Source of the DNA: Actinoplanes ianthinogenes
GTDB taxonomy: Bacteria; Actinomycetota; Actinomycetes; Mycobacteriales; Micromonosporaceae
Direction: 5' to 3'
DNA: 64,000 nucleotides
NCBI RefSeq assembly: GCF_018324205.1
Contig: NZ_AP023356.1
Span: 8,748,501 to 8,812,500 of the forward strand
Of the stretch, positions 8,583 through 17,700 are shown one piece after another. Numbering within the stretch: the stretch's first letter is position 1; each line of letters begins with the position of its first letter. The position numbers and the translations under genes were made by a program. The notes beneath the pieces are model-generated. The model saw only the letters and a list, made by a program, of their open reading frames with translations. It made no database searches and had not been told where the DNA came from.

Positions 8583-9725
8583 TCAGGGCAGGGTGACCTG
8601 GGCCGGGGTGGAGCGCTGGGTGGTGGTGCCGTCGCCGAGTTGGCTGTTGGCGTTGTTGCCCCAGCACCACAGGGCGGCGTCGGCGCGGAAGCCGCAGGTG
8701 TGGTAACCCGTGACGTGCTGGGCCGTCCAGGTGGTGGCGTCACCCACGCGTACCGGAACGGTGCGGTTGGTCGTGGAGTTGTCGCCGACCTGGCCGGTCA
8801 TGTTGTTGCCCCAGCACCACAGGCTGCCGTCGACGCGGTTGGCGCAGACCGTGTTGAAGCCGGCGTCGACCCGGCTCCAGACGGCGGCACCGACCTGGAC
8901 CGGAGCGGTCTGGTACGTGGTGCCGGTGCCCAGCTGGCCGTAACCGTTGTCACCCCAGCACCACAGGGTCGCGTCGGTGCGGGTGGCGCAGGCGAAGGCG
9001 TACCCGGCGGAGACCGCGGACCAGGTGGTGCCGGTGCCGACCTGGGCGGGGGTGGTGGCCGCGGTCAGCCGGCCGAGGCCGAGCTGCCCGTCGCCGTTGT
9101 CGCCCCAGCACCAGAGCGTCCCGTCGGTCCGCGTCCCGCAGCTGTGCCCGAACCCGGTGGTGACGCTCGCCCAGTTCGTCGCGGTGCCGACCTGGAGCGG
9201 GGTGGTCGCGGTGTACACCGACGACGAGACGCCGAGCTGGCTGAGCCGGTTGAAGCCCCAGCACCACAGCGTCCCGTCGGTCTTCACGCCGCAGGTGTGG
9301 CTGTCGCCGGCGCTGACGCTCGCCCAGTCGGCGGTGGCACCGACCCGGGTCGGGGTGTTGCGGCTGGCGGTGGTGCCGTCGCCGAGCTGGCCGCGGGTGT
9401 TGGCACCCCAGCACCAGAGCGAGCCGCCGGTCTGCACGCCGCAGGTGTAGCTGGTGCCGGCGTCGACGCTGGCCCAGCTCGCGGCGCCGACGCGTACCGG
9501 AGTGGTTTTCTTGATCGTGGTGCCGTCGCCGAGCTGGCCCTTGGCGTTGTCGCCCCAGCACCACAAACTCGCGTCACCGCGGACGGCGCAGGTGTGCGAG
9601 TAACCGGCGGCCACGGTGGCGCCGGCGGGTGGGGCGGCGGCCGCGGCCGGACCGGTCGTGCCGCTCAGGGCGAAACCGGTCAGGGCGGCGGCGGTGAGCA
9701 GGGCGCGCGCCATGAATGTGCGCAT
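8583..9725 (-). CDS. Secreted RCC1-repeat beta-propeller protein
   Basis: A 380-residue protein with a Sec-type signal peptide (MRTFMARALLTAAALTGFAL, then an Ala-rich cleavage region). Seven RCC1-like repeats of about 50 residues follow, each carrying HTCAV/YTCGV-type and LWCWG...GQLGDGTT motifs, which should fold as a seven-bladed propeller. Each blade has two cysteines (TC and WCW), so one disulfide per blade is likely outside the cell. GGAG lies 10 bases before the ATG. A perfect CebR/CelR-like palindrome lies 35-48 bp upstream of the start. This suggests carbohydrate-responsive control and a role in binding extracellular polysaccharide or protein. That role is inferred. Confidence 0.88.
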   Translation of the reverse strand: MRTFMARALLTAAALTGFALSGTTGPAAAAAPPAGATVAAGYSHTCAVRGDASLWCWGDNAKGQLGDGTTIKKTTPVRVGAASWASVDAGTSYTCGVQTGGSLWCWGANTRGQLGDGTTASRNTPTRVGATADWASVSAGDSHTCGVKTDGTLWCWGFNRLSQLGVSSSVYTATTPLQVGTATNWASVTTGFGHSCGTRTDGTLWCWGDNGDGQLGLGRLTAATTPAQVGTGTTWSAVSAGYAFACATRTDATLWCWGDNGYGQLGTGTTYQTAPVQVGAAVWSRVDAGFNTVCANRVDGSLWCWGNNMTGQVGDNSTTNRTVPVRVGDATTWTAQHVTGYHTCGFRADAALWCWGNNANSQLGDGTTTQRSTPAQVTLP

Positions 9726-9759
9726 GTATTGATCACTCCAAGCCGGGGATCGAGGGGAG

Positions 9760-9773
9760 TGGGAGCGCTCCCA
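9760..9773. promoter_or_regulatory. LacI-family operator resembling the CebR/CelR box
   Basis: TGGGAGCGCTCCCA is a perfect 14-bp palindrome, identical to the site known for the cellobiose-responsive LacI-type regulators CelR of Thermobifida and CebR of Streptomyces. It sits between a weak -10-like TAAGAA (minus strand, about 9784-9789) and the RCC1-repeat start at 9725, where bound repressor would block transcription. No LacI gene is in the window. Confidence 0.7.
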
Positions 9774-9880
9774 ACGTGATTCTTACCATCGACGGTCGCC
9801 ATTGACTAGAAGCGAACGTGTCGATACCGGCTTCGTGCCAGACCCCCGTGCGGGTGGTGCTGCGCCGTCCCCGGCCGCCG

Positions 9881-9886
9881 TAGAGT
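9881..9886 (+). promoter_or_regulatory. -10 box (TAGAGT) of the membrane-anchored protein gene
   Basis: TAGAGT fits TANNNT and lies 36 bp before the GTG start at 9923. That leaves a leader with the AGGAAGGAC ribosome-binding site. Confidence 0.4.
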
Positions 9887-9922
9887 GCGCCGAAAGCGGG
9901 CTCCACCAGGAAGGACAAGTCA

Positions 9923-10495
9923 GTGAGACGCGGTTGGTTCGTCGCGCTTCTGTGCGCTCTGGTGATGCTGGCGGTCGTCGCCGGCGTCGCGCTCTCCCGG
10001 CTGAAGAAGCCCGGCACCCCGCAGGGTGCGGACACCGTCGTCACGACCGTCACCACCGCCCCCTCGGCCTCCACCGCCCCCGAGCCGGACGTGACCACGA
10101 GCCGGCCGAAGAGCGTCACGACCCGGAAGGTCACCGCCACCGGCAGCACGACGACGCCCACCGGCAGCGCCCCGGACGGCCCGGCCATCTCCTACTTCCG
10201 GGTGACCGGCAAGCCCTCCTGCCCGTCCGGCACCAACCAGGTCCAGTACGAGGGTGACCCGGTGGTCCTGGAGTGGAAGGTCACCGGCGCCGAGAAGACC
10301 ACGCTCTCGGTCGACGGCCCCGGCATCTACGCCGAGTACGGCACCAAGGACTCCGCCACCCTGACCTTCTCCTGCGGCGGCGACCCGGGCAGCTATCAGG
10401 TGCACACCTACCTGCTGACCGCGATCGGCCCGGACGGCACCACGACCAAGAAGCTGACCGTCAAGGCGAAGGTCAACGAGATCACCACCGTCTGA
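9923..10495 (+). CDS. Membrane-anchored extracytoplasmic protein with Thr-rich linker
   Basis: A 190-residue protein starting at GTG after AGGAAGG. Residues 5-25 (WFVALLCALVMLAVVAGVAL) form a single membrane anchor or uncleaved signal. A Thr/Ser/Pro/Val linker follows to about residue 90. Then comes a roughly 100-residue beta-rich domain with two cysteines (KPSCPSG and TFSCGGD) that could form a disulfide. The pattern VVLEWKVTGAEKTTLSVDG is reminiscent of an Ig-like fold. No family could be named. It is probably anchored in the membrane with the domain outside. Confidence 0.75.
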   Translation: MRRGWFVALLCALVMLAVVAGVALSRLKKPGTPQGADTVVTTVTTAPSASTAPEPDVTTSRPKSVTTRKVTATGSTTTPTGSAPDGPAISYFRVTGKPSCPSGTNQVQYEGDPVVLEWKVTGAEKTTLSVDGPGIYAEYGTKDSATLTFSCGGDPGSYQVHTYLLTAIGPDGTTTKKLTVKAKVNEITTV

Positions 10496-10649
10496 CTTTC
10501 TTTCGGTACGCCCTCCACCCGGCCCCACCGCACAGCCCCGTCCCGAGCCTCGACGCCAGGTCGCTCCCGCCTCACGGCCGCGAGGCCGCATCCGGGCTGA
10601 AGCGTCCCCTCGCGGTGGTCCGCCCCCACCTCGCGGCACCTGCATGACG

Positions 10650-10655
10650 TACAGT
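10650..10655 (+). promoter_or_regulatory. -10 box (TACAGT) of the lipoprotein gene
   Basis: TACAGT fits TANNNT. Transcription would begin near 10662, leaving about 26 bases of leader with the GGAG ribosome-binding site at 10679-10682. Confidence 0.4.
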
Positions 10656-10687
10656 GCGGGCCCCACCCCGCAGTGACTGGAGCATGC

Positions 10688-11233
10688 ATGTCGAGACTCG
10701 TTGCCGTGACCGTCGCCGTGGCGGCCCTGGCGGGGTGCGGCTCCGGTGAGCCCGCCGCTGAGCCGTCGGGACCGCTGACCGAGGCTCAGGCGGTCGCGGC
10801 CTGCCAGAAGGACCTCACCGAGCTGAACAGTGCGATGACCCCGCGGCTGCGGGAGCGGTTCGTGGTCCGGGACGGCGACCGGCAGATCCGCATCTACACG
10901 TCCGAGGCCGACAAGTGGATCAGCACTTGCCGGGTCGGCCCGTCCGGTGCCGAGGAGACGTTCGGCACCGTCACGACGGACGGGCCGGCCGACAAGATCA
11001 CGTTGTACGGCGACCTGGATGCCGTACTGAAAGCGAAGGTCTTGATCGGGAAGCTGCCGGCCAAGGCGACCGGGATCACGGCGAAGCTGCCGTCCGGACG
11101 GACCCTGACCGGCTCCCGCGACGGTGATCTGTTCCTGGTGTGGGCCCCGGACACCCCGGTCGAGCGGGCCGTGCTGACCGCGACCGGCAAGGACGGCAAG
11201 GTGCTGGCCACGGTCACCGCGCCGGGCGTCTGA
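10688..11233 (+). CDS. Putative lipoprotein
   Basis: A 181-residue protein whose N-terminus MSRLVAVTVAVAALAGCGSG is a lipoprotein signal with lipobox LAGC; the lipidated Cys would be about residue 17. An acidic/Pro linker follows, then a domain with paired cysteines (AVAACQKDL and WISTCRVG) and a beta-rich C-terminus. GGAG five bases upstream selects the ATG at 10688 over an in-frame start 15 bases earlier. The family was not recognised. The gene is convergent with the VOC gene, whose stop lies only 4 bp away. Confidence 0.75.
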   Translation: MSRLVAVTVAVAALAGCGSGEPAAEPSGPLTEAQAVAACQKDLTELNSAMTPRLRERFVVRDGDRQIRIYTSEADKWISTCRVGPSGAEETFGTVTTDGPADKITLYGDLDAVLKAKVLIGKLPAKATGITAKLPSGRTLTGSRDGDLFLVWAPDTPVERAVLTATGKDGKVLATVTAPGV

Positions 11234-11236
11234 GGC

Positions 11237-11656
11237 CTACCCCGCGAGCCCGTTGTCGGCGAGCCACCGCGGGTCGGGCGCGACCGTCTGGAGCACCTCG
11301 ACCAGCAGTCCGTCCGGCCCGGCGACCTGGAAGCGGCGCTGCCCCCACGGCTCGGTCACCAGCGGCATGACCACGTCCAGGCCGGTGGCCGACAGCCGGG
11401 CGTACTCGGCGTCGACGTCGGCGACCAGGAACGCCAGCAGCGTGCCGACCACGTTCTTGCCGCGGGTCGCCGCGGGCCACGACGCGTGGTCGCGCTGCAC
11501 GAAGTCCAGGCTCAGGGCCGGGTGGTCGGCGTGCTGGGTGTTCACGTACCACCCCAGGTCGATGCCGACGGTGAACCCGAAGTGCTCGGCGAACCAGGCC
11601 GCACTCGCGGCCGGCCTCTCCGCCGCGACCGCCATGCCGACCAGACTGAACTTCAT
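11237..11656 (-). CDS. VOC (glyoxalase/bleomycin resistance-like) family protein
   Basis: A 139-residue protein, MKFSLVGMAVAAERPAASAAWF..., with the two beta-alpha-beta-beta-beta modules of the vicinal oxygen chelate fold. Typical segments are AAWFAEHFGFTVGIDLGWYV, a central LLAFLVADVDAEYARL, and the closing FQVAGPDGLLVEVLQTV, whose Glu is a usual metal ligand position. AGGAG precedes the ATG. Substrate cannot be read from sequence; members include lyases, dioxygenases and antibiotic-sequestering proteins. It lies just downstream of the LAL regulator on the same strand, 74 bp away. Confidence 0.85.
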   Translation of the reverse strand: MKFSLVGMAVAAERPAASAAWFAEHFGFTVGIDLGWYVNTQHADHPALSLDFVQRDHASWPAATRGKNVVGTLLAFLVADVDAEYARLSATGLDVVMPLVTEPWGQRRFQVAGPDGLLVEVLQTVAPDPRWLADNGLAG

Positions 11657-11730
11657 GAGCTGCTCCTGTCGAGAAGGTGACGCCCCACGATCGCGGCCCG
11701 GCCGGGATCGATCGGGGGACAACCGCTGGG

Positions 11731-14436
11731 TTATCGGCGGCCGACCACGTCGGCGACCTCGGTGCGGGACGAGACACCCAGCTTGCGCAGGATGTTCGAG
11801 ACGTGCACGGCGGCCGTTTTCGGCGAGATGTAGAGGCGCCGGGCCAGCTCGGTGTTGGTCAGCCCGTCGCTGATCAGCACGGCCACCTCCCGCTCCCGCG
11901 GGGTCAGCGCGGCCGGTCCGGTCACCGCGTCCGCCGCGTCGGCCGGGGCCATGCCCAGCTGGGCACGGACCTGGTCGAGCTGCTCGACCCGCCAGCCTCG
12001 CCACTGGGCCAGCAGCGGCGCGGCGGCCTCGACGTGCGTGGCCGCCTCCGCCCGGCGATCGGCGGCGAGCAGGCAGCGGGCCGCCGCCACGTGCACGGTG
12101 CCGCGGGTCGGCGCCAGCAGGATGTGGGCGTCCGCGACGGACAGGTAGCCGGCCAGCGCCTCGGCGTGCCGGCCGTGCGCCTCGGCCAGCTGGGCGTCGA
12201 CGACGGTCCGGTGCACGTCCCACACCTCGGCGTCGAGCAGCGTCTCGGCCAGCCGGTCCAGCCGGGCCGGCGACAGGCCGACGTGGAGTGCCGCGGTGAT
12301 CAGGTCGTGCGCCTGCTCGCCGCTGCGCCAGGTCTGCCCGGCGAAGGCGGCCACCAGCTCGTCCATGATCGCCTCGGCCCGGGGCAGGTCACCGCGGCGG
12401 CAGGCCAGGTGGAACGCGAGGCCGGGGATCATCGTCGGCGGATTGTTCGGGTACACCGCCAGGTCGGCGATCAGCTGCTCGACCCGGTCCAGCTCGCCGG
12501 CCTCGAGGTAGAGCCCGGCGAGGAAGACGCCGTGATAGTCGGCCCAGCGCCCGCGCCGGCGGAAGCTGAGATCCTCCTCGCGGCCGCTCTCCAGGGCGCT
12601 GATCGCGGCGCCGAGGTCGCCGGCCCGGACGGCGAGCCGGGCCCTGTTCTGGTAATACGTGGCCTCGGCCAGCGACTCGAAACCGGCCCGCTCGGCGTCC
12701 ACGCGCATCCGTTCCAGCATCGCGACGTGCTCGTCCGGCGACGACGGCGGCTCGCCCTGGACCAGCACGTTCAGGGCGCGGGCGGCCAGCACCCACTCGC
12801 CGGCGCGCTCGGCGTCGTCGACCAGCTCGGCCAGGATCTTGTGCCCGTCGGCCGCCGACTGCGGCCGGTCGGCGAGCGCCGAACCCTTCTCGACCAGCGC
12901 GGCCAGGCGGACCGCCGGCAGGTCGAACTCGTCGGCGAGCGCCAGCGCGCGGTCGGACCAGAGCAGCGCGGCGTCCAGCTCGTCGCGCAGGGTGGCGGAC
13001 TGGGCGATCGCGGTCATCGCCCGGGCCTGGTCGGCGCCGGGCGGCAGCTGCGCGATCAGCGTCTCGATGTCCTGGGTCAGCGCGCCCATCTCGGCGGTCT
13101 CCCGGGACTCCCACGCGATCCGGACCAGCAGGTAGAGCGACTCGGCGCGGTCGGTGCTGGTGGTCGCCAGGTCCCGCCAGCGCCGTCCGTAGCGCAGCGC
13201 GTCGTCGAGCAGCCCCGCCAGCCACGCCGCCCGGGCCGCCGAGGCCAGCAACCCGGTGTCGTCGGGGACCTCGTCGAGACCCATCTCGGCCATCTGCAAC
13301 GCCTGGTAGGCGGACCCGATCGACAGGTACAGCGCGGCGCCCTGCCGCGCGGCGACGATCATGTCGTCGTACCGCCCGGCGCCGCGGGCGTGGTGCGCGA
13401 CCATGGCCGGGTCGGAGGAGCCGGCCCGCAGCAGGATGTCGAGCGCGGCCTCGTGCAGCCGCCGCCGCTGCCGGCCCAGCATCTGATCGGCGATCGCCTC
13501 CCGGACCAGGGCGTGCCGGAACGCGAACTCGTCCTCCCCGGACTCGACCAGCACACCCCGGGTGACCAGGTCGCGCAGCACCGCGATCAGCTCGTCCTCG
13601 CCGCTGCCGGTCACGTCGGCGAGCAGGTCGAACGGGATCCGGTGGCCGAGCACGGTGGCCGCCTCGACGATCCGGTGACTGACCGGGTCGAGGTCGTCGA
13701 CCTGGCGGCGCAGCACGTCGGCGAGGCTCCACGGGAGGGGCTGCTCGACCAGGCCCTCCACGTCGTACCCCGGAAGTGCTCGCAAGAGCTCCTCCAGGAA
13801 GAACGGATTCCCGCCGGTGCGGTGATGCAACGCCGTCGCGGCGCGCAGCGGCGCCGGCGCGCCGGTCGCGGCCGCCAGCATGGCCGCGGTCTGCGCCGGC
13901 GTCAGACGATTCAGGCGTACGTGCGCGACCGCGTGCCGCCGCTCCATCCGGGCCAGCAGGCCGGCCACCGGCTGGCGGCGCGACACCTCGTCCGGCCGGT
14001 ACGTCCCGATCAGCAGCCGCGGGCCCTGCTGGTCGGCGATCCGCTCGAACAGGGCGGCGCTCTCCGAGTCGGCCCAGTGCAGATCCTCGAACACGATGAC
14101 CGCGGGCGCGTCGCCGATCAGCTCCGCCACGATCGCCAGCCCGACGTGCAGCCGCTCGACCGGGCTCCGCTTCGGGTCGGTGAGCGCCGCCAGCTGCTCC
14201 TCGTCGACCTCCGGCCGGCCGTCGATGGCGTCGAGCAGCACCTCGTAGGGCCGGGAGAGGGAACCGGGCTCGGCCTGCCCGACCAGGACCACGGTCTCGG
14301 CCGAGACGGTGCCGAGCAGCTCGTGCACCAGCCGGGTCTTACCGATCCCCGGCTCACCCGCGATGATCGCCACCGCGGGCTCGCGCGCGGAGACGAGCCG
14401 CGCCAGGCGGCGCAGCTCGCTCTCCCGCCCGATCAT
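11731..14436 (-). CDS. LAL-type (large ATP-binding LuxR) transcriptional regulator
   Basis: A 901-residue regulator. The N-terminal AAA-like ATPase has a Walker A GEPGIGKTRL (about residue 26) and a Walker B with VIVFEDLHWADSES. A long helical TPR-like middle follows, then a C-terminal LuxR helix-turn-helix (LTPREREVAVLISDGLTNTE ... ISPKTAAVHVSNILRKLGV). The family (MalT-like) activates transcription after binding an inducer and ATP. The ATG at 14436 overlaps the stop of the upstream small gene as TGATG, the classical arrangement for translational coupling. A GTG at 14439 overlaps as GTGA. A GTG at 14469, preceded by TACGCT and 6 bases, is an alternative leaderless start. Ligand and targets are unknown. 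Confidence 0.88.
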   Translation of the reverse strand: MIGRESELRRLARLVSAREPAVAIIAGEPGIGKTRLVHELLGTVSAETVVLVGQAEPGSLSRPYEVLLDAIDGRPEVDEEQLAALTDPKRSPVERLHVGLAIVAELIGDAPAVIVFEDLHWADSESAALFERIADQQGPRLLIGTYRPDEVSRRQPVAGLLARMERRHAVAHVRLNRLTPAQTAAMLAAATGAPAPLRAATALHHRTGGNPFFLEELLRALPGYDVEGLVEQPLPWSLADVLRRQVDDLDPVSHRIVEAATVLGHRIPFDLLADVTGSGEDELIAVLRDLVTRGVLVESGEDEFAFRHALVREAIADQMLGRQRRRLHEAALDILLRAGSSDPAMVAHHARGAGRYDDMIVAARQGAALYLSIGSAYQALQMAEMGLDEVPDDTGLLASAARAAWLAGLLDDALRYGRRWRDLATTSTDRAESLYLLVRIAWESRETAEMGALTQDIETLIAQLPPGADQARAMTAIAQSATLRDELDAALLWSDRALALADEFDLPAVRLAALVEKGSALADRPQSAADGHKILAELVDDAERAGEWVLAARALNVLVQGEPPSSPDEHVAMLERMRVDAERAGFESLAEATYYQNRARLAVRAGDLGAAISALESGREEDLSFRRRGRWADYHGVFLAGLYLEAGELDRVEQLIADLAVYPNNPPTMIPGLAFHLACRRGDLPRAEAIMDELVAAFAGQTWRSGEQAHDLITAALHVGLSPARLDRLAETLLDAEVWDVHRTVVDAQLAEAHGRHAEALAGYLSVADAHILLAPTRGTVHVAAARCLLAADRRAEAATHVEAAAPLLAQWRGWRVEQLDQVRAQLGMAPADAADAVTGPAALTPREREVAVLISDGLTNTELARRLYISPKTAAVHVSNILRKLGVSSRTEVADVVGRR

Positions 14437-14639
14437 CACTGGACTGGCACCGCCGCGGACCGTTCGCACGAGGCCAGCGTACTGGTGGGCTGTCCGCGTA
14501 CCGCCGAGGCTTTTCTCACCCTGCGGACCAGGCGCCGGAGGCCGGCCGCGGTGATCAGCCGCTCGCGGTCCGCCTCGGCGATCAGCTGGGTGCGGCGCTC
14601 GTTCGCGAGCGTGAGCATGATCTCCGGGTGCATCAACAT
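14436..14639 (-). CDS. Small MHPE protein, copy A
   Basis: A 67-residue basic protein, MLMHPEIMLTLANERR..., with GGGGAG six bases before the ATG. It is paralogous to the protein at 51889-52056: both have MLMHPE, LIAEAD, ERL and KASAVRG in the same order. This copy carries an extra C-terminal tail (after KASAVRGQP) that ends over the LAL start. Small helical MHPE proteins are common in actinobacteria and have no established function. The TGATG overlap makes it the leader gene of a two-gene operon with the regulator. It is expressed from the 110-bp conserved block upstream. Confidence 0.75.
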   Translation of the reverse strand: MLMHPEIMLTLANERRTQLIAEADRERLITAAGLRRLVRRVRKASAVRGQPTSTLASCERSAAVPVQ

Positions 14640-14662
14640 CTTCGTCTCCCCAACTCGTCGTC

Positions 14663-14772
14663 CGATGCGTCAATCATCGATCGGCGAGAGCGGGGCGGCA
14701 TGGGGAGCGCTTACCTATCTTCCCAGCTCAGGACGGTTTAGGTGCGCTTCGTCAGGGGTCTAGGTATACCTA
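14663..14772. repeat. Conserved 110-bp regulatory block, copy A
   Basis: Three segments match the block at 52081-52190 with identical spacing. The first is 14663-14685 (CGATGCGTCAATCATCGATC..., one mismatch). The second is 14712-14743, 32 bases without a difference. The third is TCTAGGTATACCTA at 14759-14772. Gaps of 26 and 15 bases separate them in both copies, and the gap sequences differ, as expected for conserved protein-binding sites. TAGGTA/TACCTA half-sites occur at the ends of the second segment and twice in the third; CTAGGTATACCTAG (14760-14773) is a perfect palindrome. The block precedes MHPE copy A and overlaps the last codons of the TPR gene. Confidence 0.75.
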
Positions 14773-17700
14773 GCTTCCTCGTCAGATCGACGGTGCGGAG
14801 GTCGGGCACGGTGGGCAGGGTCAGGACGGTCTCCTCCATGGTGGCCAGCACTCTGGTGATGCGCGCGCTGCGGGCCAGGTGCTTGTATTGGCTGCGGGCG
14901 TGCCGCAGGTCGGACGCGGCGATGGTCAGCAGGCCGCGGTGGCGCAGCGGGTCGTTCTCGCCGACCGGGACGAGCCGGTCGTACAGTTTCGTGCCGGAGT
15001 CCACCCGCTGGTCGCTGACCTGGACCAGCGCCAGGTCGAAGTGCGCGCCGCCGACACGCTGCTGGAGGCTGGTCGCCTCGTACAGGGTCTGCGCCGCGGC
15101 GTCGAGGTTGCCGAGCCGGTACTGGCACCAGCCGGCCAGGCTCAGGTCGTGCTTGCTGCGGCGGCTCAGCGACTCGTCGAGCGACCGCTGGTAAAGCTCG
15201 GCCGCCTCCTTCTCCGGCTCGCGGCCCAGGGACAGCACGTTGGCCAGATTCTTGCGGTACCACCGGGTGTCCTTGATCCGGACCGCGTTGCGGAACGCCT
15301 GCTCGGCGCCGTCCAGGTCCGGCTTGTCCAGATGGTAACGACACCAGCCGAGCACGTTCCAGGCGTCTGCGTCGTCCGGGTGCTCGTCGAGCAGCAGCCG
15401 GGACAGCCGGATGGCGGGCTCGAACGTCCCGGCGTCGGCCAGCGTCCAGATGAGCGTGCCCATCACCCAGGCGCTGTGCGGCGCCGCGGTCGCCGCTCGG
15501 TCGAGCACCTCGAACGCCTTGTCGTAGCGGTCGAGGGCCGCGTACGTCTGGCCGAGCCGGGTCGCGGTCGCCGCGTCCCGCGGATACGCCTTCTGCGCCT
15601 GCTCGAAGATCTTCGCGGCGCCCGGGTGATCACCGGTGCCGAGCAGCAGAAGGCCGAGTGTCGCCAGGGCGCCGTAGTGGTTCGGCACGTCCCGCAACGC
15701 CCGCCGGCTCCCCTTGATCGCCTCGGTGGTGTTGCCGAGCAGCCGGTGGGCTTCGGCTTGCAGGGCGTAGGCGTTCGGGGTGCAGACGGAGTCGAGCACG
15801 TCCAGGGCGGCCTGGTAGTCCCCGCTGTCGATCTCGAGCTGGGCCCGTACGGTCAGGATGTCGGTGTTCTCCGGGTGCTCCGCGGCCAGCTCCGTCAGCT
15901 CCGCACGGGCCTGATCCGGGTGGCGCCGCCCGACCAGCTGAGCGTGCAGCAGCCGCGCCCGGATGTCGCCGGGACGGTGGCCGAGCACGGTGGTGAGATG
16001 GACCTCCGCCTCCTCGGGCCGCCCGGCCAGCAGCAGCGCGGCGGCGAGCTCGATCCGGGCGTCGAGGTTCCCGGCGCCGCGGCCGAGGGCCTTGTGGGCG
16101 TAGGCGATGGCGGCGTCCGCGTCGCCGATGGTGCGCGCCACCACGGCCTGCCGGATCAGGATCTCACCGCGCCGCGGGGCCAGCCGGGCCGCGGTCGCCA
16201 GGGTCGCCGCGGCGTCGGTGAACCGGCCGGTGGCGCTTTGCAGGTCGGCACGCAGCAGCAGGATGTCCAGGGTGTCCGGGACATCGGGCGCGGTCACCAG
16301 GTCGAGGGCCTCGTCGCTGCGGCCGAGGCGGGCCAGGACCCGGGCGAGCCGGAACACGTCCTGTGCCTCGGAGCCGGTCTCGATCAGCAGGTCCCGCGCG
16401 GTCGCCTCGGCCTCGGCGAGGTCGCCGCCGGCGGCGAGGTGGATGTCCACGGCGAGGCGCTTCGCGTCCCGGCGATGAGGTTCGCGGACCTCCAGCTCGT
16501 CCAGCGCCACCCGGGCGCCGTCGAGGTCCCCGTCGGCGAACAGGACCTGAGCCCGCAGCCACCACGGCTCGGCCCACTCGGGTGCCAGCGTGGAACTGCG
16601 CTCGGTGGCCTCGAGTGCCGCGGTGCGGCGTTTGTGGGCGGCCGAGCTGGTGGGCCGGTGCGCGGTGGAGCCCCGGAACAGCGCCGTCGCGACGAGCAGG
16701 TGGGCCATCGCGCTGGCCGGGTGCCGCTCCGCCACGGACCGGGCTTTGGCCAGCGCCGTGTCCGTCTCGCCGCGGGAGATCATCAACTCGACCTCGAGCG
16801 CTTGCAGGTAGAGGTCGTCCGGCCACGCCAGGAGTCCCTGCTCGACCATGGCCTGCGCCTCGTCCGGGCGACCCGCGACGGTCAGGGTGTCGGCGTATTC
16901 GAACCAGTCGCCGGCATGCGAGCGCGGGTTGGCGTGCAGCCGTTCGAACCGGTCGACCGCCTCGCTGACCAGGCCGAGTTGCTGGGCCAGCTCGGCGTGC
17001 AGACGCAGCACCTCGGGTTGCGTGCGGGCCTGCAGCGCCACGCCTCTGATCACCGCGAGGGCGTCCTCGAGGTCGCCGGCCTCCCGCAGGGCGGACGCCT
17101 CCAGCACGACGGCGGGCCAGGCGTCCGGGTCGAGCGCGCGCGCCCGCCGGGCCAGCCGGATCGCCTCGTCGACACCGTTGGCCTCGTGCTGGGACAGCCA
17201 CGTCTCGCCGGCGCGCAGCAGCACGTCCACGTCGTCCGGTGCGGCCGCCAGGGCCGCGTGCAGGTCGGCCGAGGCCCGGTCCCGATCGTCCATGGCGGCT
17301 CGCGCCGCGGCCCGGCGCACCAGCAGCCGCGCGTCGGTGGGGTCGGCCCGCAACGCGAGGTCGAACGCCTCGACGGCCTCCTGGTGGCGGTCCAGCAGCA
17401 TCAGGGCCTCGGCCCGCACTCCGGCGGCCACGCCGGGCCGGGCCCGGTCGGCCTCCTCCAGGGCGGGCAGCGCCTGGCCGGGGCGGCCGGCGGCGAGCAG
17501 CAGCCGCGCGGCCTCGACCAGCAGGGGGAGGGCCGTGGGGTCCTGCCCGGCGCGCAGCACCTCGGCGCGCAGCAGACACAGTTCGGGGTCGGCCGGCAGC
17601 GCGAGCAGGGCGGTCTGGATGGTCGCCTCGGCTTCGCTCACGCGGTCGGCCGCCAGGTAGGCCCGGGCCAGCGTACGGCCGTGCTCGGGCGCGCCGGCTT

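Noticed and set aside
14735..14760. SigB-like promoter GTTT-N16-GGGTCT on the plus strand in copy A of the 110-bp block
   Set aside because: The second half is not conserved in copy B, and it would read into the TPR gene antisense.
11677..14763. Long plus-strand open frame opposite the LAL regulator
   Set aside because: Antisense shadow with no domain; the minus strand has Walker and LuxR motifs.
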